A DNA stretch of 50,334 bases from Lutibacter sp. (GCA_030694935.1 JAUYUA010000072.1:1-50334); one strand, 5' to 3'; counted from the stretch's first letter, positions 37,309 to 45,311 are shown. Numbers and translations are program-made. Notes: generated by a model not told the origin, from the letters alone.

Positions 37309-37373
37309 AAGTTGAACCCAGAAACCACTTTTAAAAAACGGGGCGATACTGAAAAGCCATAGGAGTAGGATAA
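37309..37373 (+). promoter_or_regulatory. Duplicated leader element, copy 1
   Basis: A 65-nt element 17 nt before the lipoprotein ATG at 37391. Its core (37321-37344) is identical over 24 nt to 37791-37814. A GGC/GCC pair (37341-37343 and 37355-37357) brackets a short loop, and GAAAAGCC and AGTAG are also shared with copy 2. Could be a 5' UTR regulatory structure, or a dispersed repeat. Confidence 0.5.
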
Positions 37374-37390
37374 TTTTAAAAATTATAAAT

Positions 37391-37723
37391 ATGAAGAAAT
37401 TTGGAATTTTTTTGTTGATTATGACAATAGCATTATTGTCTTGTAATAAAGATGATGATAATGATCCATTAGTTGGTACTTGGGAAATCTCATATACTGA
37501 TTATGATGATGTAGTTTATCATGACGAAATTACATTTAATTCAGATCATACTGGCACTGTATCTAATAAAGAAGATGGAATCGAAGTAGATCTATTTTCC
37601 TTTACTTGGAGCGCAAACAAAAATATACTTACTGTAAGTTATGATGGCGATACCTATACTACTGTCTATGCCATTTCTGGAAACAAACTTACCATGGATG
37701 GTGAAGTTTATACGAGAAAATAA
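37391..37723 (+). CDS. Lipocalin-like lipoprotein with surface-export signal
   Basis: 110 residues. Lipobox ALLSC with the cysteine at 18, directly followed by NKDDDNDP, which resembles the lysine/acidic lipoprotein export signal that sends Bacteroidota lipoproteins to the cell surface. The rest reads as a small beta-barrel of the lipocalin-like type: LVGTWEISYTDYDDVVYHDE, TFNSDHTGTVSNKEDGIEVD, FTWSANKNILTVSYDGDTYT. Ligand unknown. The gene is flanked on both sides by copies of the same leader element. Confidence 0.78.
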   Translation: MKKFGIFLLIMTIALLSCNKDDDNDPLVGTWEISYTDYDDVVYHDEITFNSDHTGTVSNKEDGIEVDLFSFTWSANKNILTVSYDGDTYTTVYAISGNKLTMDGEVYTRK

Positions 37724-37777
37724 AAATTTTATTGCTGGTGATTTAATATGAAGCAGTAAACAAAAATAAAATATTAT

Positions 37778-37843
37778 AAGTTGGAGACCTGAAACCACTT
37801 TTAAAAAACGGGGCTTTTTAGAAAAGCCCTGATAGTAGAATAA
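37778..37843 (+). promoter_or_regulatory. Duplicated leader element, copy 2
   Basis: 66-nt counterpart of 37309-37373. The hairpin is stronger here: GGGCTTTT (37811-37818) pairs with AAAAGCCC (37822-37829). It lies 14 nt before an ATG at 37858 that opens a 10-codon frame (MKNYLQITKK, stop at 37888-37890), and 60 nt before the next long gene at 37904. Confidence 0.5.
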
Positions 37844-37903
37844 CAAAACATATTATCATGAAAAATTATTTGCAAATCACAAAAAAATAACAAATAAAGA
37901 ATT

Positions 37904-39169
37904 ATGAAAACAAACTACTTCTCTAAAATTGAAAACAAATATGTTTTTAATATGTCTTTAATCTTCTGGCACATTTTTATTGCGCTATCAACGATTGCAG
38001 TGATAATTTCTTTATTGATTTTTCTGTGGAGTATTACTCCTTCTTTTCAAAAGAATGTAGAGAAACAATCATATCCTGAAAAAAAACAATATCCAGACCC
38101 AGTAAAAGTTAACTTATTCGAATTAAAACTTGAAGAAGTTAAGTTAGAAGAAGCGCCTCCAGAATCACCTGACACTGTTGCTGTCATAGAAAAAAAACAA
38201 GTTGTTGAAGATATCACCGGAAAAAAAGAGTATGAAAGTTCATTTAATACATTAAAAACATTAATTCCGCCCTCAAAATATTCTTGGGAAGGTGAAGGTT
38301 ACTGGTATTATCCTCAAGGAGAACGTTTTTGGACGTATTACAAACAAGAACAATATCGACAATGGATAAGTACAGAGCCAGGCATTGATTCAAAGTTATC
38401 ATCATCCTATAGAAATGTTAATGCAAAGAATTATGTAAAGAAAAAACAAATTCTTGATGGTTTTATTAGTATTGTTAAGTTATTAAAAGAAGAAAAAAGA
38501 GCCACCGCTCTTCAGATTTTAATGAATCATATGACAGACAACATTGTACAAAATGATAGTATTTATAAAGTATTAACTAAAGTAGTGAATAAAATGTTAA
38601 AAGTTGATAACCTTGAATATCTTGATCAATTAGTGCGTTTTGGTAAGATTAACCAAAATGATGGTGTGCCATTTATTGAGTATACAGCAACAATTATTAA
38701 CAATTTTGATGTTTCACAAAAAACTATATCAATTGATAATTTGGTAAAAAGTTATTACAATTATTTCAAACAGGATCTTCATAAACAAATAGAGTCAACT
38801 AATTTATTTCTACCTTTTCTCTATAAAATTAAAGTTGGCCAACAAGGCAATGCTTTAATGAAGTATTATGGGGTCTATCTTAATAAAAATATTGAGCGCG
38901 ACAATAAAATAACTCAAATTGAAAATGAACAACAAAAACAAATTACAGAAATAGAAACTCAGTATAACTTAGAACAGTTACAAGCCCAACAAGAATTTAA
39001 TGCTAAAAAAGAATCTAAACAAAATTTACGCTATAAATCAATGATTGCCATTGGTATTAGTATCTTGATTATTGTATTAATTGCGACCATTCTAGTGTTC
39101 TTTTCAATTCAAAGAAGTGTTAGGAAAATTGAAGAAAAAATAGCAATGAATCCTAACGCGCAAGTTTAG
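37904..39169 (+). CDS. Unrecognised two-TM protein with coiled coil
   Basis: 421 residues; I do not recognise a family. A membrane helix at about residues 19-45 (IFWHIFIALSTIAVIISLLI) is followed by a proline- and lysine-rich linker, an aromatic stretch (YSWEGEGYWYYPQGERFWTY) near 125-150, a mostly helical middle part, a Gln/Glu-rich coiled coil at about 330-370 (QIENEQQKQITEIETQYNLE) and a second helix at 378-402 (IAIGISILIIVLIATILVFF). The long middle is probably on one side of the membrane between two anchors. Same strand and close spacing (31 nt) to the first MORN gene suggest a joint operon. Confidence 0.7.
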   Translation: MKTNYFSKIENKYVFNMSLIFWHIFIALSTIAVIISLLIFLWSITPSFQKNVEKQSYPEKKQYPDPVKVNLFELKLEEVKLEEAPPESPDTVAVIEKKQVVEDITGKKEYESSFNTLKTLIPPSKYSWEGEGYWYYPQGERFWTYYKQEQYRQWISTEPGIDSKLSSSYRNVNAKNYVKKKQILDGFISIVKLLKEEKRATALQILMNHMTDNIVQNDSIYKVLTKVVNKMLKVDNLEYLDQLVRFGKINQNDGVPFIEYTATIINNFDVSQKTISIDNLVKSYYNYFKQDLHKQIESTNLFLPFLYKIKVGQQGNALMKYYGVYLNKNIERDNKITQIENEQQKQITEIETQYNLEQLQAQQEFNAKKESKQNLRYKSMIAIGISILIIVLIATILVFFSIQRSVRKIEEKIAMNPNAQV

Positions 39170-39200
39170 ACTTGGCTAATTATTATTTTTTATATAAAAA

Positions 39201-40406
39201 ATGAAAACTTTAATTATATTTTTCGTTTCAATTTTATTTGTTACTCCATGTTTTTCTCAAAAGGATTTGCTTCCTGTGTATCCAAATGAGATTAACTACC
39301 AAAATAATAGAGCTTATTTTAATGGTTCACCATTTACCGGTTTGTTGGTGGAGAAAAAAACAAATAAAAAAATAGGTGAATTCAGAAATGGTTATAAAAA
39401 TGGGATGTTTACAGAATATTTCTCCAATAGTAAGAAAAAAAGTGAAGGTAATTTTGTAAATGGAGTAAAGGAAGGGTCACATTCTGAATGGCATGAAAAC
39501 AATAATAAAATGAAAGAATGTAACTATGAGGGTGGGATATTAAATAGGGCATATTCAGAGTGGTATTCTAATGGTCAATTAAAATTGGAATATTCCTATT
39601 ATTTAGGTAAAATAATTGATGGAAATTTCCCAATTTATTTTGAAAATGGTGTTAAAGAGAAGGATGAATATTTTTTAAATGGAATTAAGGTTGCAGAAGG
39701 AATTACTATTAAAGGTATGAAAGAGGGTATTTGGACTGAATGGTTTAAAACAGGTGAAAAGAAAAAAGTGGTAAAATATGAAAAAGGAAATAGTATTTCC
39801 AGTATTTATGAAAATACTTATTTAGTATCGGATGTTGATGACAATATATATCATACCATAATGATTGGTTCACAAGTTTGGATGATGGAAAATCTTAAAA
39901 CTACTAAATTCCGAAACGGCGAACTAATTCCTAATATTACATCAGCTAATGGATGGGCTAACACATCTTTTAGTGCATATTCTAATTATGATAATAATGA
40001 GCGTTTTGTATCTACATATGGTCGTTTATATAATGGGTATACTATAAATGATCATAGAAATATTTGCCCTGAAGGGTGGCATATCCCTACTGTTGAAGAA
40101 TGGTCAACTTTAGAAAGTTATTTAGGAGGCTTCAATAGTGCTGGTGGTAAACTTAAAGAAATTGGAACAAATCATTGGAAGAGCCCTAATTCAGGCGCAA
40201 GTAGTAGTACGAATTTTTTAGCCCTCCCTGGTGGGGCTCGTAATTATACTGGTGAATTTGGATATTTATCTCAAATTTGTTATTGGTGGAGTATGACAAA
40301 TAATATTAATGGTCCTGTATGGAGTGTTAATTACAATAGTGCCAATTTCTATAAAGACACAGCTCCAAATAAATTTGGGTTTTCAGTACGTTGTATTAAA
40401 GATTAG
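39201..40406 (+). CDS. Secreted MORN-repeat protein with C-terminal FISUMP domain
   Basis: 401 residues. Signal peptide (LIIFFVSILFVTPCFSQ), then YwqK/MORN-like repeats to about residue 210 (GEFRNGYKNGMFTEYFSNSK, GNFVNGVKEGSHSEWHENNN). From about 215 a FISUMP-type domain (Fibrobacter major paralogous domain) follows: GSQVWMMENLKTTKFRNGEL, YGRLYNGYTINDHRNICPEG, WHIPTVEEWSTLESYLGGFN and FSVRCIKD at the end. Both parts are extracytoplasmic. Role unknown. The first about 85 residues are nearly identical to the next two genes, which points to recent tandem duplication. Confidence 0.88.
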   Translation: MKTLIIFFVSILFVTPCFSQKDLLPVYPNEINYQNNRAYFNGSPFTGLLVEKKTNKKIGEFRNGYKNGMFTEYFSNSKKKSEGNFVNGVKEGSHSEWHENNNKMKECNYEGGILNRAYSEWYSNGQLKLEYSYYLGKIIDGNFPIYFENGVKEKDEYFLNGIKVAEGITIKGMKEGIWTEWFKTGEKKKVVKYEKGNSISSIYENTYLVSDVDDNIYHTIMIGSQVWMMENLKTTKFRNGELIPNITSANGWANTSFSAYSNYDNNERFVSTYGRLYNGYTINDHRNICPEGWHIPTVEEWSTLESYLGGFNSAGGKLKEIGTNHWKSPNSGASSSTNFLALPGGARNYTGEFGYLSQICYWWSMTNNINGPVWSVNYNSANFYKDTAPNKFGFSVRCIKD

Positions 40407-40436
40407 AAAACGATAAATTATAAAATGTAAAAAAAA

Positions 40437-41339
40437 ATGAAAACACTCGTAATATTATTATTTTCAATTTTCTTTTTAACGCCTTGTTTTTCTCAAAAGG
40501 ATTTGCTTCCAGTGTATCCAAATGAGATTACTTACCAAAATAATAGAGCTTATTTTAATGGTTCACCATTTACCGGTTTGTTGGTGGTGAAAAAAACAAA
40601 TAAAAAAATAGGTGAGTTTAAAAATGGTTATAAAAATGGCATGTTTACTGAATATTACACTAATGGTAAAAAGAAAAGCACAGGTAATTTTGTAAATGGT
40701 CAAAAGGATGGGGTTCATTTTGAATGGTACGAAAATGGAATTCTTACATCCGAATTTAATTATGAGTATGGAAAAATCATCAATGGGGAATATACTATTT
40801 ACAATATTGATAACACTCCTTATTTTGTAAGAAAATATGAGTCAAATAAGATAATTAAAGAGTCATATTCCTCTGGAAAATTTATACTATATGATAATAA
40901 TGGTAATAAAATTGGGGAAGGAAAGGTGATTGATGGAAAAGAACATTATAATGGAAAAGAACATTATGCAGATTATTATTATGAAGGTGAATGGGTAGAT
41001 AATAAATGGGAAGGATATGGGTCAATTTATTATTCTAATGCCAATCAAAAATATTTAAAATTTAATGGTTCATTTCATAATGGCAAGAAAAATGGCACAG
41101 GAGTATTAATGTGGAAAAACGGTACTCAAGAAATTGGTGAATGGGTTAATGATGAAAAGACTGGTGAATGGGTAATAGATATGGCTCCTTGGGGTAATAC
41201 AGTAAGCAGCATTTACCGAGGTACACTTAAAAATGATCAATTATTTAATGGTTTTATTATATCAAAAACTAAAGATGGATATGTATTTAGAACTGAAATA
41301 AGAAATGGGGCACAAGGCGAACATTTGTTAATAAAATAG
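40437..41339 (+). CDS. Secreted MORN-repeat protein, second paralogue
   Basis: 300 residues. Signal peptide (VILLFSIFFLTPCFSQ) and KDLLPVYPNEITYQNNRAYF nearly identical to the first paralogue. MORN-like repeats run along the whole length: GEFKNGYKNGMFTEYYTNGK, GNFVNGQKDGVHFEWYENGI, and classical MORN units near the end, YYYEGEWVDNKWEGYGSIYY and FNGSFHNGKKNGTGVLMWKN. MORN repeats in bacteria are surface or membrane-associated modules. No FISUMP domain. 30 nt downstream of the first paralogue. Confidence 0.87.
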   Translation: MKTLVILLFSIFFLTPCFSQKDLLPVYPNEITYQNNRAYFNGSPFTGLLVVKKTNKKIGEFKNGYKNGMFTEYYTNGKKKSTGNFVNGQKDGVHFEWYENGILTSEFNYEYGKIINGEYTIYNIDNTPYFVRKYESNKIIKESYSSGKFILYDNNGNKIGEGKVIDGKEHYNGKEHYADYYYEGEWVDNKWEGYGSIYYSNANQKYLKFNGSFHNGKKNGTGVLMWKNGTQEIGEWVNDEKTGEWVIDMAPWGNTVSSIYRGTLKNDQLFNGFIISKTKDGYVFRTEIRNGAQGEHLLIK

Positions 41340-41394
41340 AAGAAATCTATTAAAAAAGACAATAATTAAATTACATTAAAAATTAAATAAGTTT

Positions 41395-41859
41395 ATGAAA
41401 ATAATAGCTATTTTTTTTGTTACAATATTATTTGTTGTTCCCTGTTTTTCTCAACAAGCTTTACTACCTATATTCTCGCGTGAGATTAGCTACCATGGGG
41501 ATAGAGCTTATTTTAATGGCTCACCATTTACGGGTTTGTTGGTAGAAGAAAAAACAAATAAAAAATTAGGTGAGTTTAAAAATGGTTATAAAAATGGCTT
41601 GTTTACAGAATATTATGCTAATGGTAAAAAGAAAAGTACTGGAAATTTTGTAAATGGAACTAAGGAAGGGGAACATTCAGAATGGCATAACAATTCTATA
41701 TTAAAGGTTATTTATACTTATTTTTTAGGGAGAATAATTGATGGCGAATATATTATTTATGACAATATAGGAAAGAAAACTAACCAAGAAACCTATGTTA
41801 ATGGTAAACTAATTTCAAAGTATCCACCCCACCAACCCCGTCTTTTATTAATCCCATAG
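41395..41859 (+). pseudogene. Third MORN-repeat paralogue, truncated by the IS66-family element
   Basis: 154 residues are left. Signal peptide (IAIFFVTILFVVPCFSQ) and repeats GEFKNGYKNGLFTEYYANGK and GNFVNGTKEGEHSEWHNNSI match the other two. Codons from about 41820 onward belong to the left end of the insertion sequence, so the last dozen residues (about YPPHQPRLLLIP) are read from the element. The paralogues are 300-401 residues long, so roughly half the protein is missing, and no continuation is recognisable beyond 44197. May still give a short secreted protein. Confidence 0.82.
41820..41835 (+). repeat. IS66-family left terminal inverted repeat
   Basis: GTATCCACCCCACCAA, matching the complement of 44182-44197 at 15 of 16 positions. 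The first few bases could be flank rather than element. Confidence 0.75.
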
Positions 41860-41890
41860 AATCCTGAAATTTGTTTTTAAAATCAAAAAT

Positions 41891-42175
41891 ATGGATCAAC
41901 AAGCACAAATGTATTCACTTGTTCAAGAGTGGAGGGAATCGGGATTGGCTAAAGGAAAATTCACAAGCCAGAAATCGGTGAGTTATCATCGGTTTAATTA
42001 TTGGTTAAAGAAATACGATAAGCATCATGGCCCAGACACGGACAATGCCGCATTGACTTTTTTTTCAGTGGCTGATTCAAAAGTTTCTTCCGATAAAAAG
42101 AGTACTCCAAAAAAGGAATCTCCAAAAACACTTTGTATTGAATTGCCTGGCGGGATAAAAATATCCATTTATTGA
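41891..42175 (+). CDS. tnpA: IS66-family accessory protein TnpA-like
   Basis: 94 residues: MDQQAQMYSLVQEWRESGLA and QKSVSYHRFNYWLKKYDK form the small helix-turn-helix-like part seen in IS66 TnpA proteins, ending in ELPGGIKISIY. Probably helps the transposase bind DNA. Its stop overlaps the tnpB start (TGATG). Confidence 0.85.
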   Translation: MDQQAQMYSLVQEWRESGLAKGKFTSQKSVSYHRFNYWLKKYDKHHGPDTDNAALTFFSVADSKVSSDKKSTPKKESPKTLCIELPGGIKISIY

Positions 42176-42531
42176 TGCTTGGTTTAAGTTCAAAAATCAA
42201 GTACCACATGTGTTGTACGCTGATAGATATGCGAAAGGGCTTTGACGGGTTATCGGGCTTGGTTCGGAATTATTTAAATCAAGACCCTACCGCCGGAGAT
42301 GTATTTGTGTTTTTAAATAAACCCAGGACACACCTAAAACTGTTGTATTGGGACGGTGATGGATTCGTTATTTTTTACAAGCGATTAGAGCGTGGCACTT
42401 TTGATTTTTTGGCAAATGACGCTGTTAGCAGAGAACTCAAAAGAGCGGAATTAATACTCATTTTAGAAGGCGTGAAATTAAAGGATTACAAGAAAAAAAA
42501 GAGGTATTCATTAGCGAAAATTATTGATTAA
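42175..42531 (+). CDS. tnpB: IS66 Orf2-like protein TnpB
   Basis: 118 residues from the ATG at 42175. The family pattern is DMRKGFDGLSGLVRNYLNQD, GDVFVFLNKPRTHLKLLYWD and GFVIFYKRLERGTFDF. IS66 TnpB is needed for transposition but its biochemical role is not settled. A TTG one codon upstream (42172) could also be read as start but the TGATG overlap with tnpA favours this one. Confidence 0.94.
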   Translation: MLGLSSKIKYHMCCTLIDMRKGFDGLSGLVRNYLNQDPTAGDVFVFLNKPRTHLKLLYWDGDGFVIFYKRLERGTFDFLANDAVSRELKRAELILILEGVKLKDYKKKKRYSLAKIID

Positions 42532-42545
42532 TTACCTTGTAACCC

Positions 42546-42576
42546 TTGTGGTTATTAGGATTTTTGCGTATATTTG
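42546..42576 (+). promoter_or_regulatory. Promoter of tnpC (TTG-N20-TATATTTG)
   Basis: TTG at 42546-42548 and TATATTTG at 42569-42576 with a 20-nt spacer. The motif ends 4 nt before the tnpC ATG, so the transposase mRNA may be leaderless. Confidence 0.55.
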
Positions 42577-42580
42577 ACCT

Positions 42581-44176
42581 ATGGAAAATACGCTTGAAAC
42601 ATACGGAAAATACACCAAGGAAGCCTTGTTGGAGTTGCTCGAAAATCAAGTGAAACTCAATACTAAATTAGAAACCAAAGCCTCTAAATTAGAAACCAAA
42701 GCCTCTAAATTAGAAATTCAAACCACTAAATTAACGCAAGAAGTCAGCTATCTGAAATTTCAGCTTGAACAGTTTAAAAGAGCGATGTATGGATCTAAGC
42801 GCGAGCGGTTCATTGCCGCCGAAAATCCGGAGCAGCTTTTGCTTCCTTTTGATATTGATGCGCAGAAAGTGGCGCAAGCCGTAGAAGCCGCCAAAGAAGA
42901 AGTGACCTATCAACGCAAAAAACCGGAAGCTAAAAATCATCCGGGCCGTTTGGCTTTGCCTTCCCATTTACCCGTGCATGAAATTATTCTGGAGCCTGCG
43001 GAAAACACTGAGGGTTTAAAATATATAGGACAGGAAGTGACCGATGAATTAGAATACACACAAGCAAAGCTTCACATCAACCGTTACATCAGAAACAAAT
43101 ATATAACCCCGGAAAATATACAAGGGACCCAAGAAGTAAAAATTGCTTCCTTAGATTTTCGTCCCATTGCCAAATGTATTGCCGGGCCAAATTTATTGGC
43201 TCAAATAGTGATCGATAAATATGTAGACCATCTCCCTGTCTACAGGCAGCTACAACGATTTAAGCGCGATGGCGTTGAGATAAAATCTTCCACGATTGAT
43301 TCCTGGCTCAAATTAACGGCGCAATTACTTCATCCCTTATACGAATGTCACCATCAATACACGGTATTAAATGGCTATTTGCAGGCAGATGAATCCCCCA
43401 TTAAAGTTCAGGACAGTGATAAAAAAGGAGCAACGCACCAAGGATATATGTGGGTGTATCACGCCCCAATACTCAAAAGCGTCTATTTTGACTATAGAAA
43501 AGGACGGGGCAGTGAAGGTCCCAGTGAAATGCTGGGTGGATTTGAGGGATATCTTCAAACCGATGGTTATGGCGTTTACAATCAATTTGGGCAAAAAGAA
43601 AAAATCACGCATATAGGCTGTTGGGCACATGCCAGAAGATACTTTGAAAAGGCATTGGATTATGACAAGGGAAAAGCCTCTGTGGTGATGCTCCTTATTC
43701 AGAAACTTTACGAAACAGAACGAAAAGCACGGGAAGAAAACCTTTCTTCACAACAAAGGCATGCATTACGGCTACAGGAATCCCATTCGGTTTTAAATGA
43801 AATTGGGAAGTATATCGCCTTTCAATCAAAAATAGAATTACCTAAAAGTCCGTTGGGTAAAGCGTACGGCTATTGCTTAAAAAGATGGGATAGCTTAATT
43901 GACTATCTGAAAGATGGCGCCATAGAAATAGACAATAACCTTATTGAAAATGCCATAAGGCCATTAGCGCTTGGCCGAAAGAATTATTTATTTGCCGGCT
44001 CTCATGATGCCGCAAAAAATATTGCCATGTTTTATTCCTTTTTTGCAACCTGCAAGAAAAATGAAATCAATCCCCAAAAATGGTTGTATTACGTGCTGAA
44101 AAATATTAATGACACCAAAATTACGGCACTCCATAAATTATTGCCTCAATATATTAATCCCGATGTGCTAAAGTAA
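42581..44176 (+). CDS. tnpC: IS66-family transposase TnpC
   Basis: 531 residues, full length. An N-terminal coiled coil (residues about 20-65) is followed by KRAMYGSKRERFI, the zinc-finger-like and HTH regions, and the DDE catalytic core: YLQADESPIKVQD (first Asp), GYLQTDGYGVYNQF (second Asp) and IEIDNNLIENAIRPLALGRK (Glu). The C-terminal IS66 domain KNIAMFYSFFATCKKNEINP is complete. A 21-nt unit is repeated three times at 42663-42725 in the coiled coil. 49 nt after tnpB, with its own predicted promoter. Confidence 0.96.
   Translation: MENTLETYGKYTKEALLELLENQVKLNTKLETKASKLETKASKLEIQTTKLTQEVSYLKFQLEQFKRAMYGSKRERFIAAENPEQLLLPFDIDAQKVAQAVEAAKEEVTYQRKKPEAKNHPGRLALPSHLPVHEIILEPAENTEGLKYIGQEVTDELEYTQAKLHINRYIRNKYITPENIQGTQEVKIASLDFRPIAKCIAGPNLLAQIVIDKYVDHLPVYRQLQRFKRDGVEIKSSTIDSWLKLTAQLLHPLYECHHQYTVLNGYLQADESPIKVQDSDKKGATHQGYMWVYHAPILKSVYFDYRKGRGSEGPSEMLGGFEGYLQTDGYGVYNQFGQKEKITHIGCWAHARRYFEKALDYDKGKASVVMLLIQKLYETERKAREENLSSQQRHALRLQESHSVLNEIGKYIAFQSKIELPKSPLGKAYGYCLKRWDSLIDYLKDGAIEIDNNLIENAIRPLALGRKNYLFAGSHDAAKNIAMFYSFFATCKKNEINPQKWLYYVLKNINDTKITALHKLLPQYINPDVLK
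42663..42725 (+). repeat. Three tandem 21-nt units in the tnpC coiled coil
   Basis: Units at 42663-42683 and 42684-42704 are identical; 42705-42725 differs at a few positions. Each encodes one heptad (SKLETKA-type), so copies can be added or lost without breaking the frame or the coiled-coil register. Confidence 0.85.
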
Positions 44177-44181
44177 TGTAC

Positions 44182-44197
44182 TTGCTGGGGTGGATAC
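44182..44197 (-). repeat. IS66-family right terminal inverted repeat
   Basis: Complement reads GTATCCACCCCAGCAA; one mismatch to the left end at 41820-41835. Begins 6 nt after the tnpC stop. Confidence 0.75.
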
Positions 44198-44339
44198 CAT
44201 AGATGGACTGTTTCGAAATTTAAAGTTCCATCCTAATTTCCTATGGAATTATAAAATTAATTTATGGAGATAGCCTTAAAAATATATATTATTATTTAAG
44301 AGTAAGGCTTAAATTCAATACTTTTAAGCAAACCAAACA

Positions 44340-45311
44340 ATGATGAAAAAAATCACAGCCTATCTTTTATTTTTATTTGTTATAAATGCACTGCATGCAC
44401 AAGTTGATCCAACTATTTTCGACAAATTTGAATCTACGTTTTTTACCATTGACGGCTACAAAATTAATATTGAAGTAAAGGGAACCGGAGATCCTATTTT
44501 CTTTATTCCGGGCGGACCCGGGAATTCACATGATTATATGCAAGGTGCTTTTGGACAATATTACAAAACAAATACGGTGGTGTTTTTTGATTTTTTAGGC
44601 AGGGGAAAATCTGATGACGCAAAAAATAAAAGCGAATATTCTGTTGAAAATGATACCGATTTGATTGAAAAAATCAGGAAACAATTGGGGTTTGAAAAAA
44701 TAGCTATTGTTGGCCATTCCTACGGAAGCGTTCCCGCTCAAAATTATGCGATAAAGTATCCAAACCATACAAACAAAATGGTAATCATTGCCGGTTTTCA
44801 CAGCGGACTTATGTGGCAAGCCAATTGCGACAGTTACAATCACTACGCAAAAACCCATTTTCCTGAGTTATGGAAAAAAGTGGATTCCTTAAGAAATTTA
44901 GGTTTTGTTTCTTCGGATAAAGAGTTTATGAAAGTCTACGGAAGCTTTCCCACAAAATATATTTACTACCACAATACCAGCATCAAAGGAAATGTTCCAA
45001 AATACGATTTCAGAAACTGGAATGATGATGTTTATGCCCAAATTATTGGACGCGATGGCGATTTTGAAGTGAGCGGAAGCATGGTGGACACCGATTTTAG
45101 ACGCGATTTAAAAAACGTAAAAGCCCCAACTTTAATAACTTCAGGAAGGTATGACGGCGTTTCAACGCCCGAGTTTAACATGCAATACAAACTATTTATG
45201 CCGCAAGCCAAATTTGTGATTTTTGAAGAAAGCGGCCACAATCCTTATTTGGAAGAACCTGAAAAATTTTACAAATTATTTGAAGAATTTATGGGAATAA
45301 AAACTGAATAA
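44340..45311 (+). CDS. Exported alpha/beta hydrolase, proline-iminopeptidase-like (S33)
   Basis: 323 residues. Signal peptide (LLFLFVINALHAQ), then the alpha/beta fold: oxyanion-hole region FFIPGGPGNSHDYM (HGGPG-like), VVFFDFLGRGKSDD, nucleophile elbow AIVGHSYGSVPAQ (G-x-S-x-G with Ser in HSYGS), Asp in TSGRYDGVSTPE and His in FEESGHNPYLEEP. All three catalytic residues are present. PGGPG resembles prolyl aminopeptidases, but the substrate is not certain. Two adjacent ATGs; the first was taken. The 142 nt between the IS element and this gene contain nothing I can identify. Confidence 0.88.
   Translation: MMKKITAYLLFLFVINALHAQVDPTIFDKFESTFFTIDGYKINIEVKGTGDPIFFIPGGPGNSHDYMQGAFGQYYKTNTVVFFDFLGRGKSDDAKNKSEYSVENDTDLIEKIRKQLGFEKIAIVGHSYGSVPAQNYAIKYPNHTNKMVIIAGFHSGLMWQANCDSYNHYAKTHFPELWKKVDSLRNLGFVSSDKEFMKVYGSFPTKYIYYHNTSIKGNVPKYDFRNWNDDVYAQIIGRDGDFEVSGSMVDTDFRRDLKNVKAPTLITSGRYDGVSTPEFNMQYKLFMPQAKFVIFEESGHNPYLEEPEKFYKLFEEFMGIKTE

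Larger units (their letters stand above)
41820..44197 (+). mobile_element. IS66-family insertion sequence with tnpA, tnpB and tnpC
   Basis: About 2.38 kb. The left end reads GTATCCACCCCACCAA and the right end, on the minus strand, GTATCCACCCCAGCAA, a 15-of-16 inverted match. The three-gene order TnpA-like, TnpB (Orf2-like), TnpC transposase is the full IS66 layout. All three genes look intact. The 8-nt flanks (41812-41819 and 44198-44205) do not match, so the usual 8-bp target duplication is not seen. Confidence 0.92.

Noticed and set aside
39201-41859. Toxin-antitoxin system based on YwqK-like MORN proteins
   Set aside because: All three carry signal peptides and no deaminase or other toxin-like gene is adjacent, so an immunity role has no support here.
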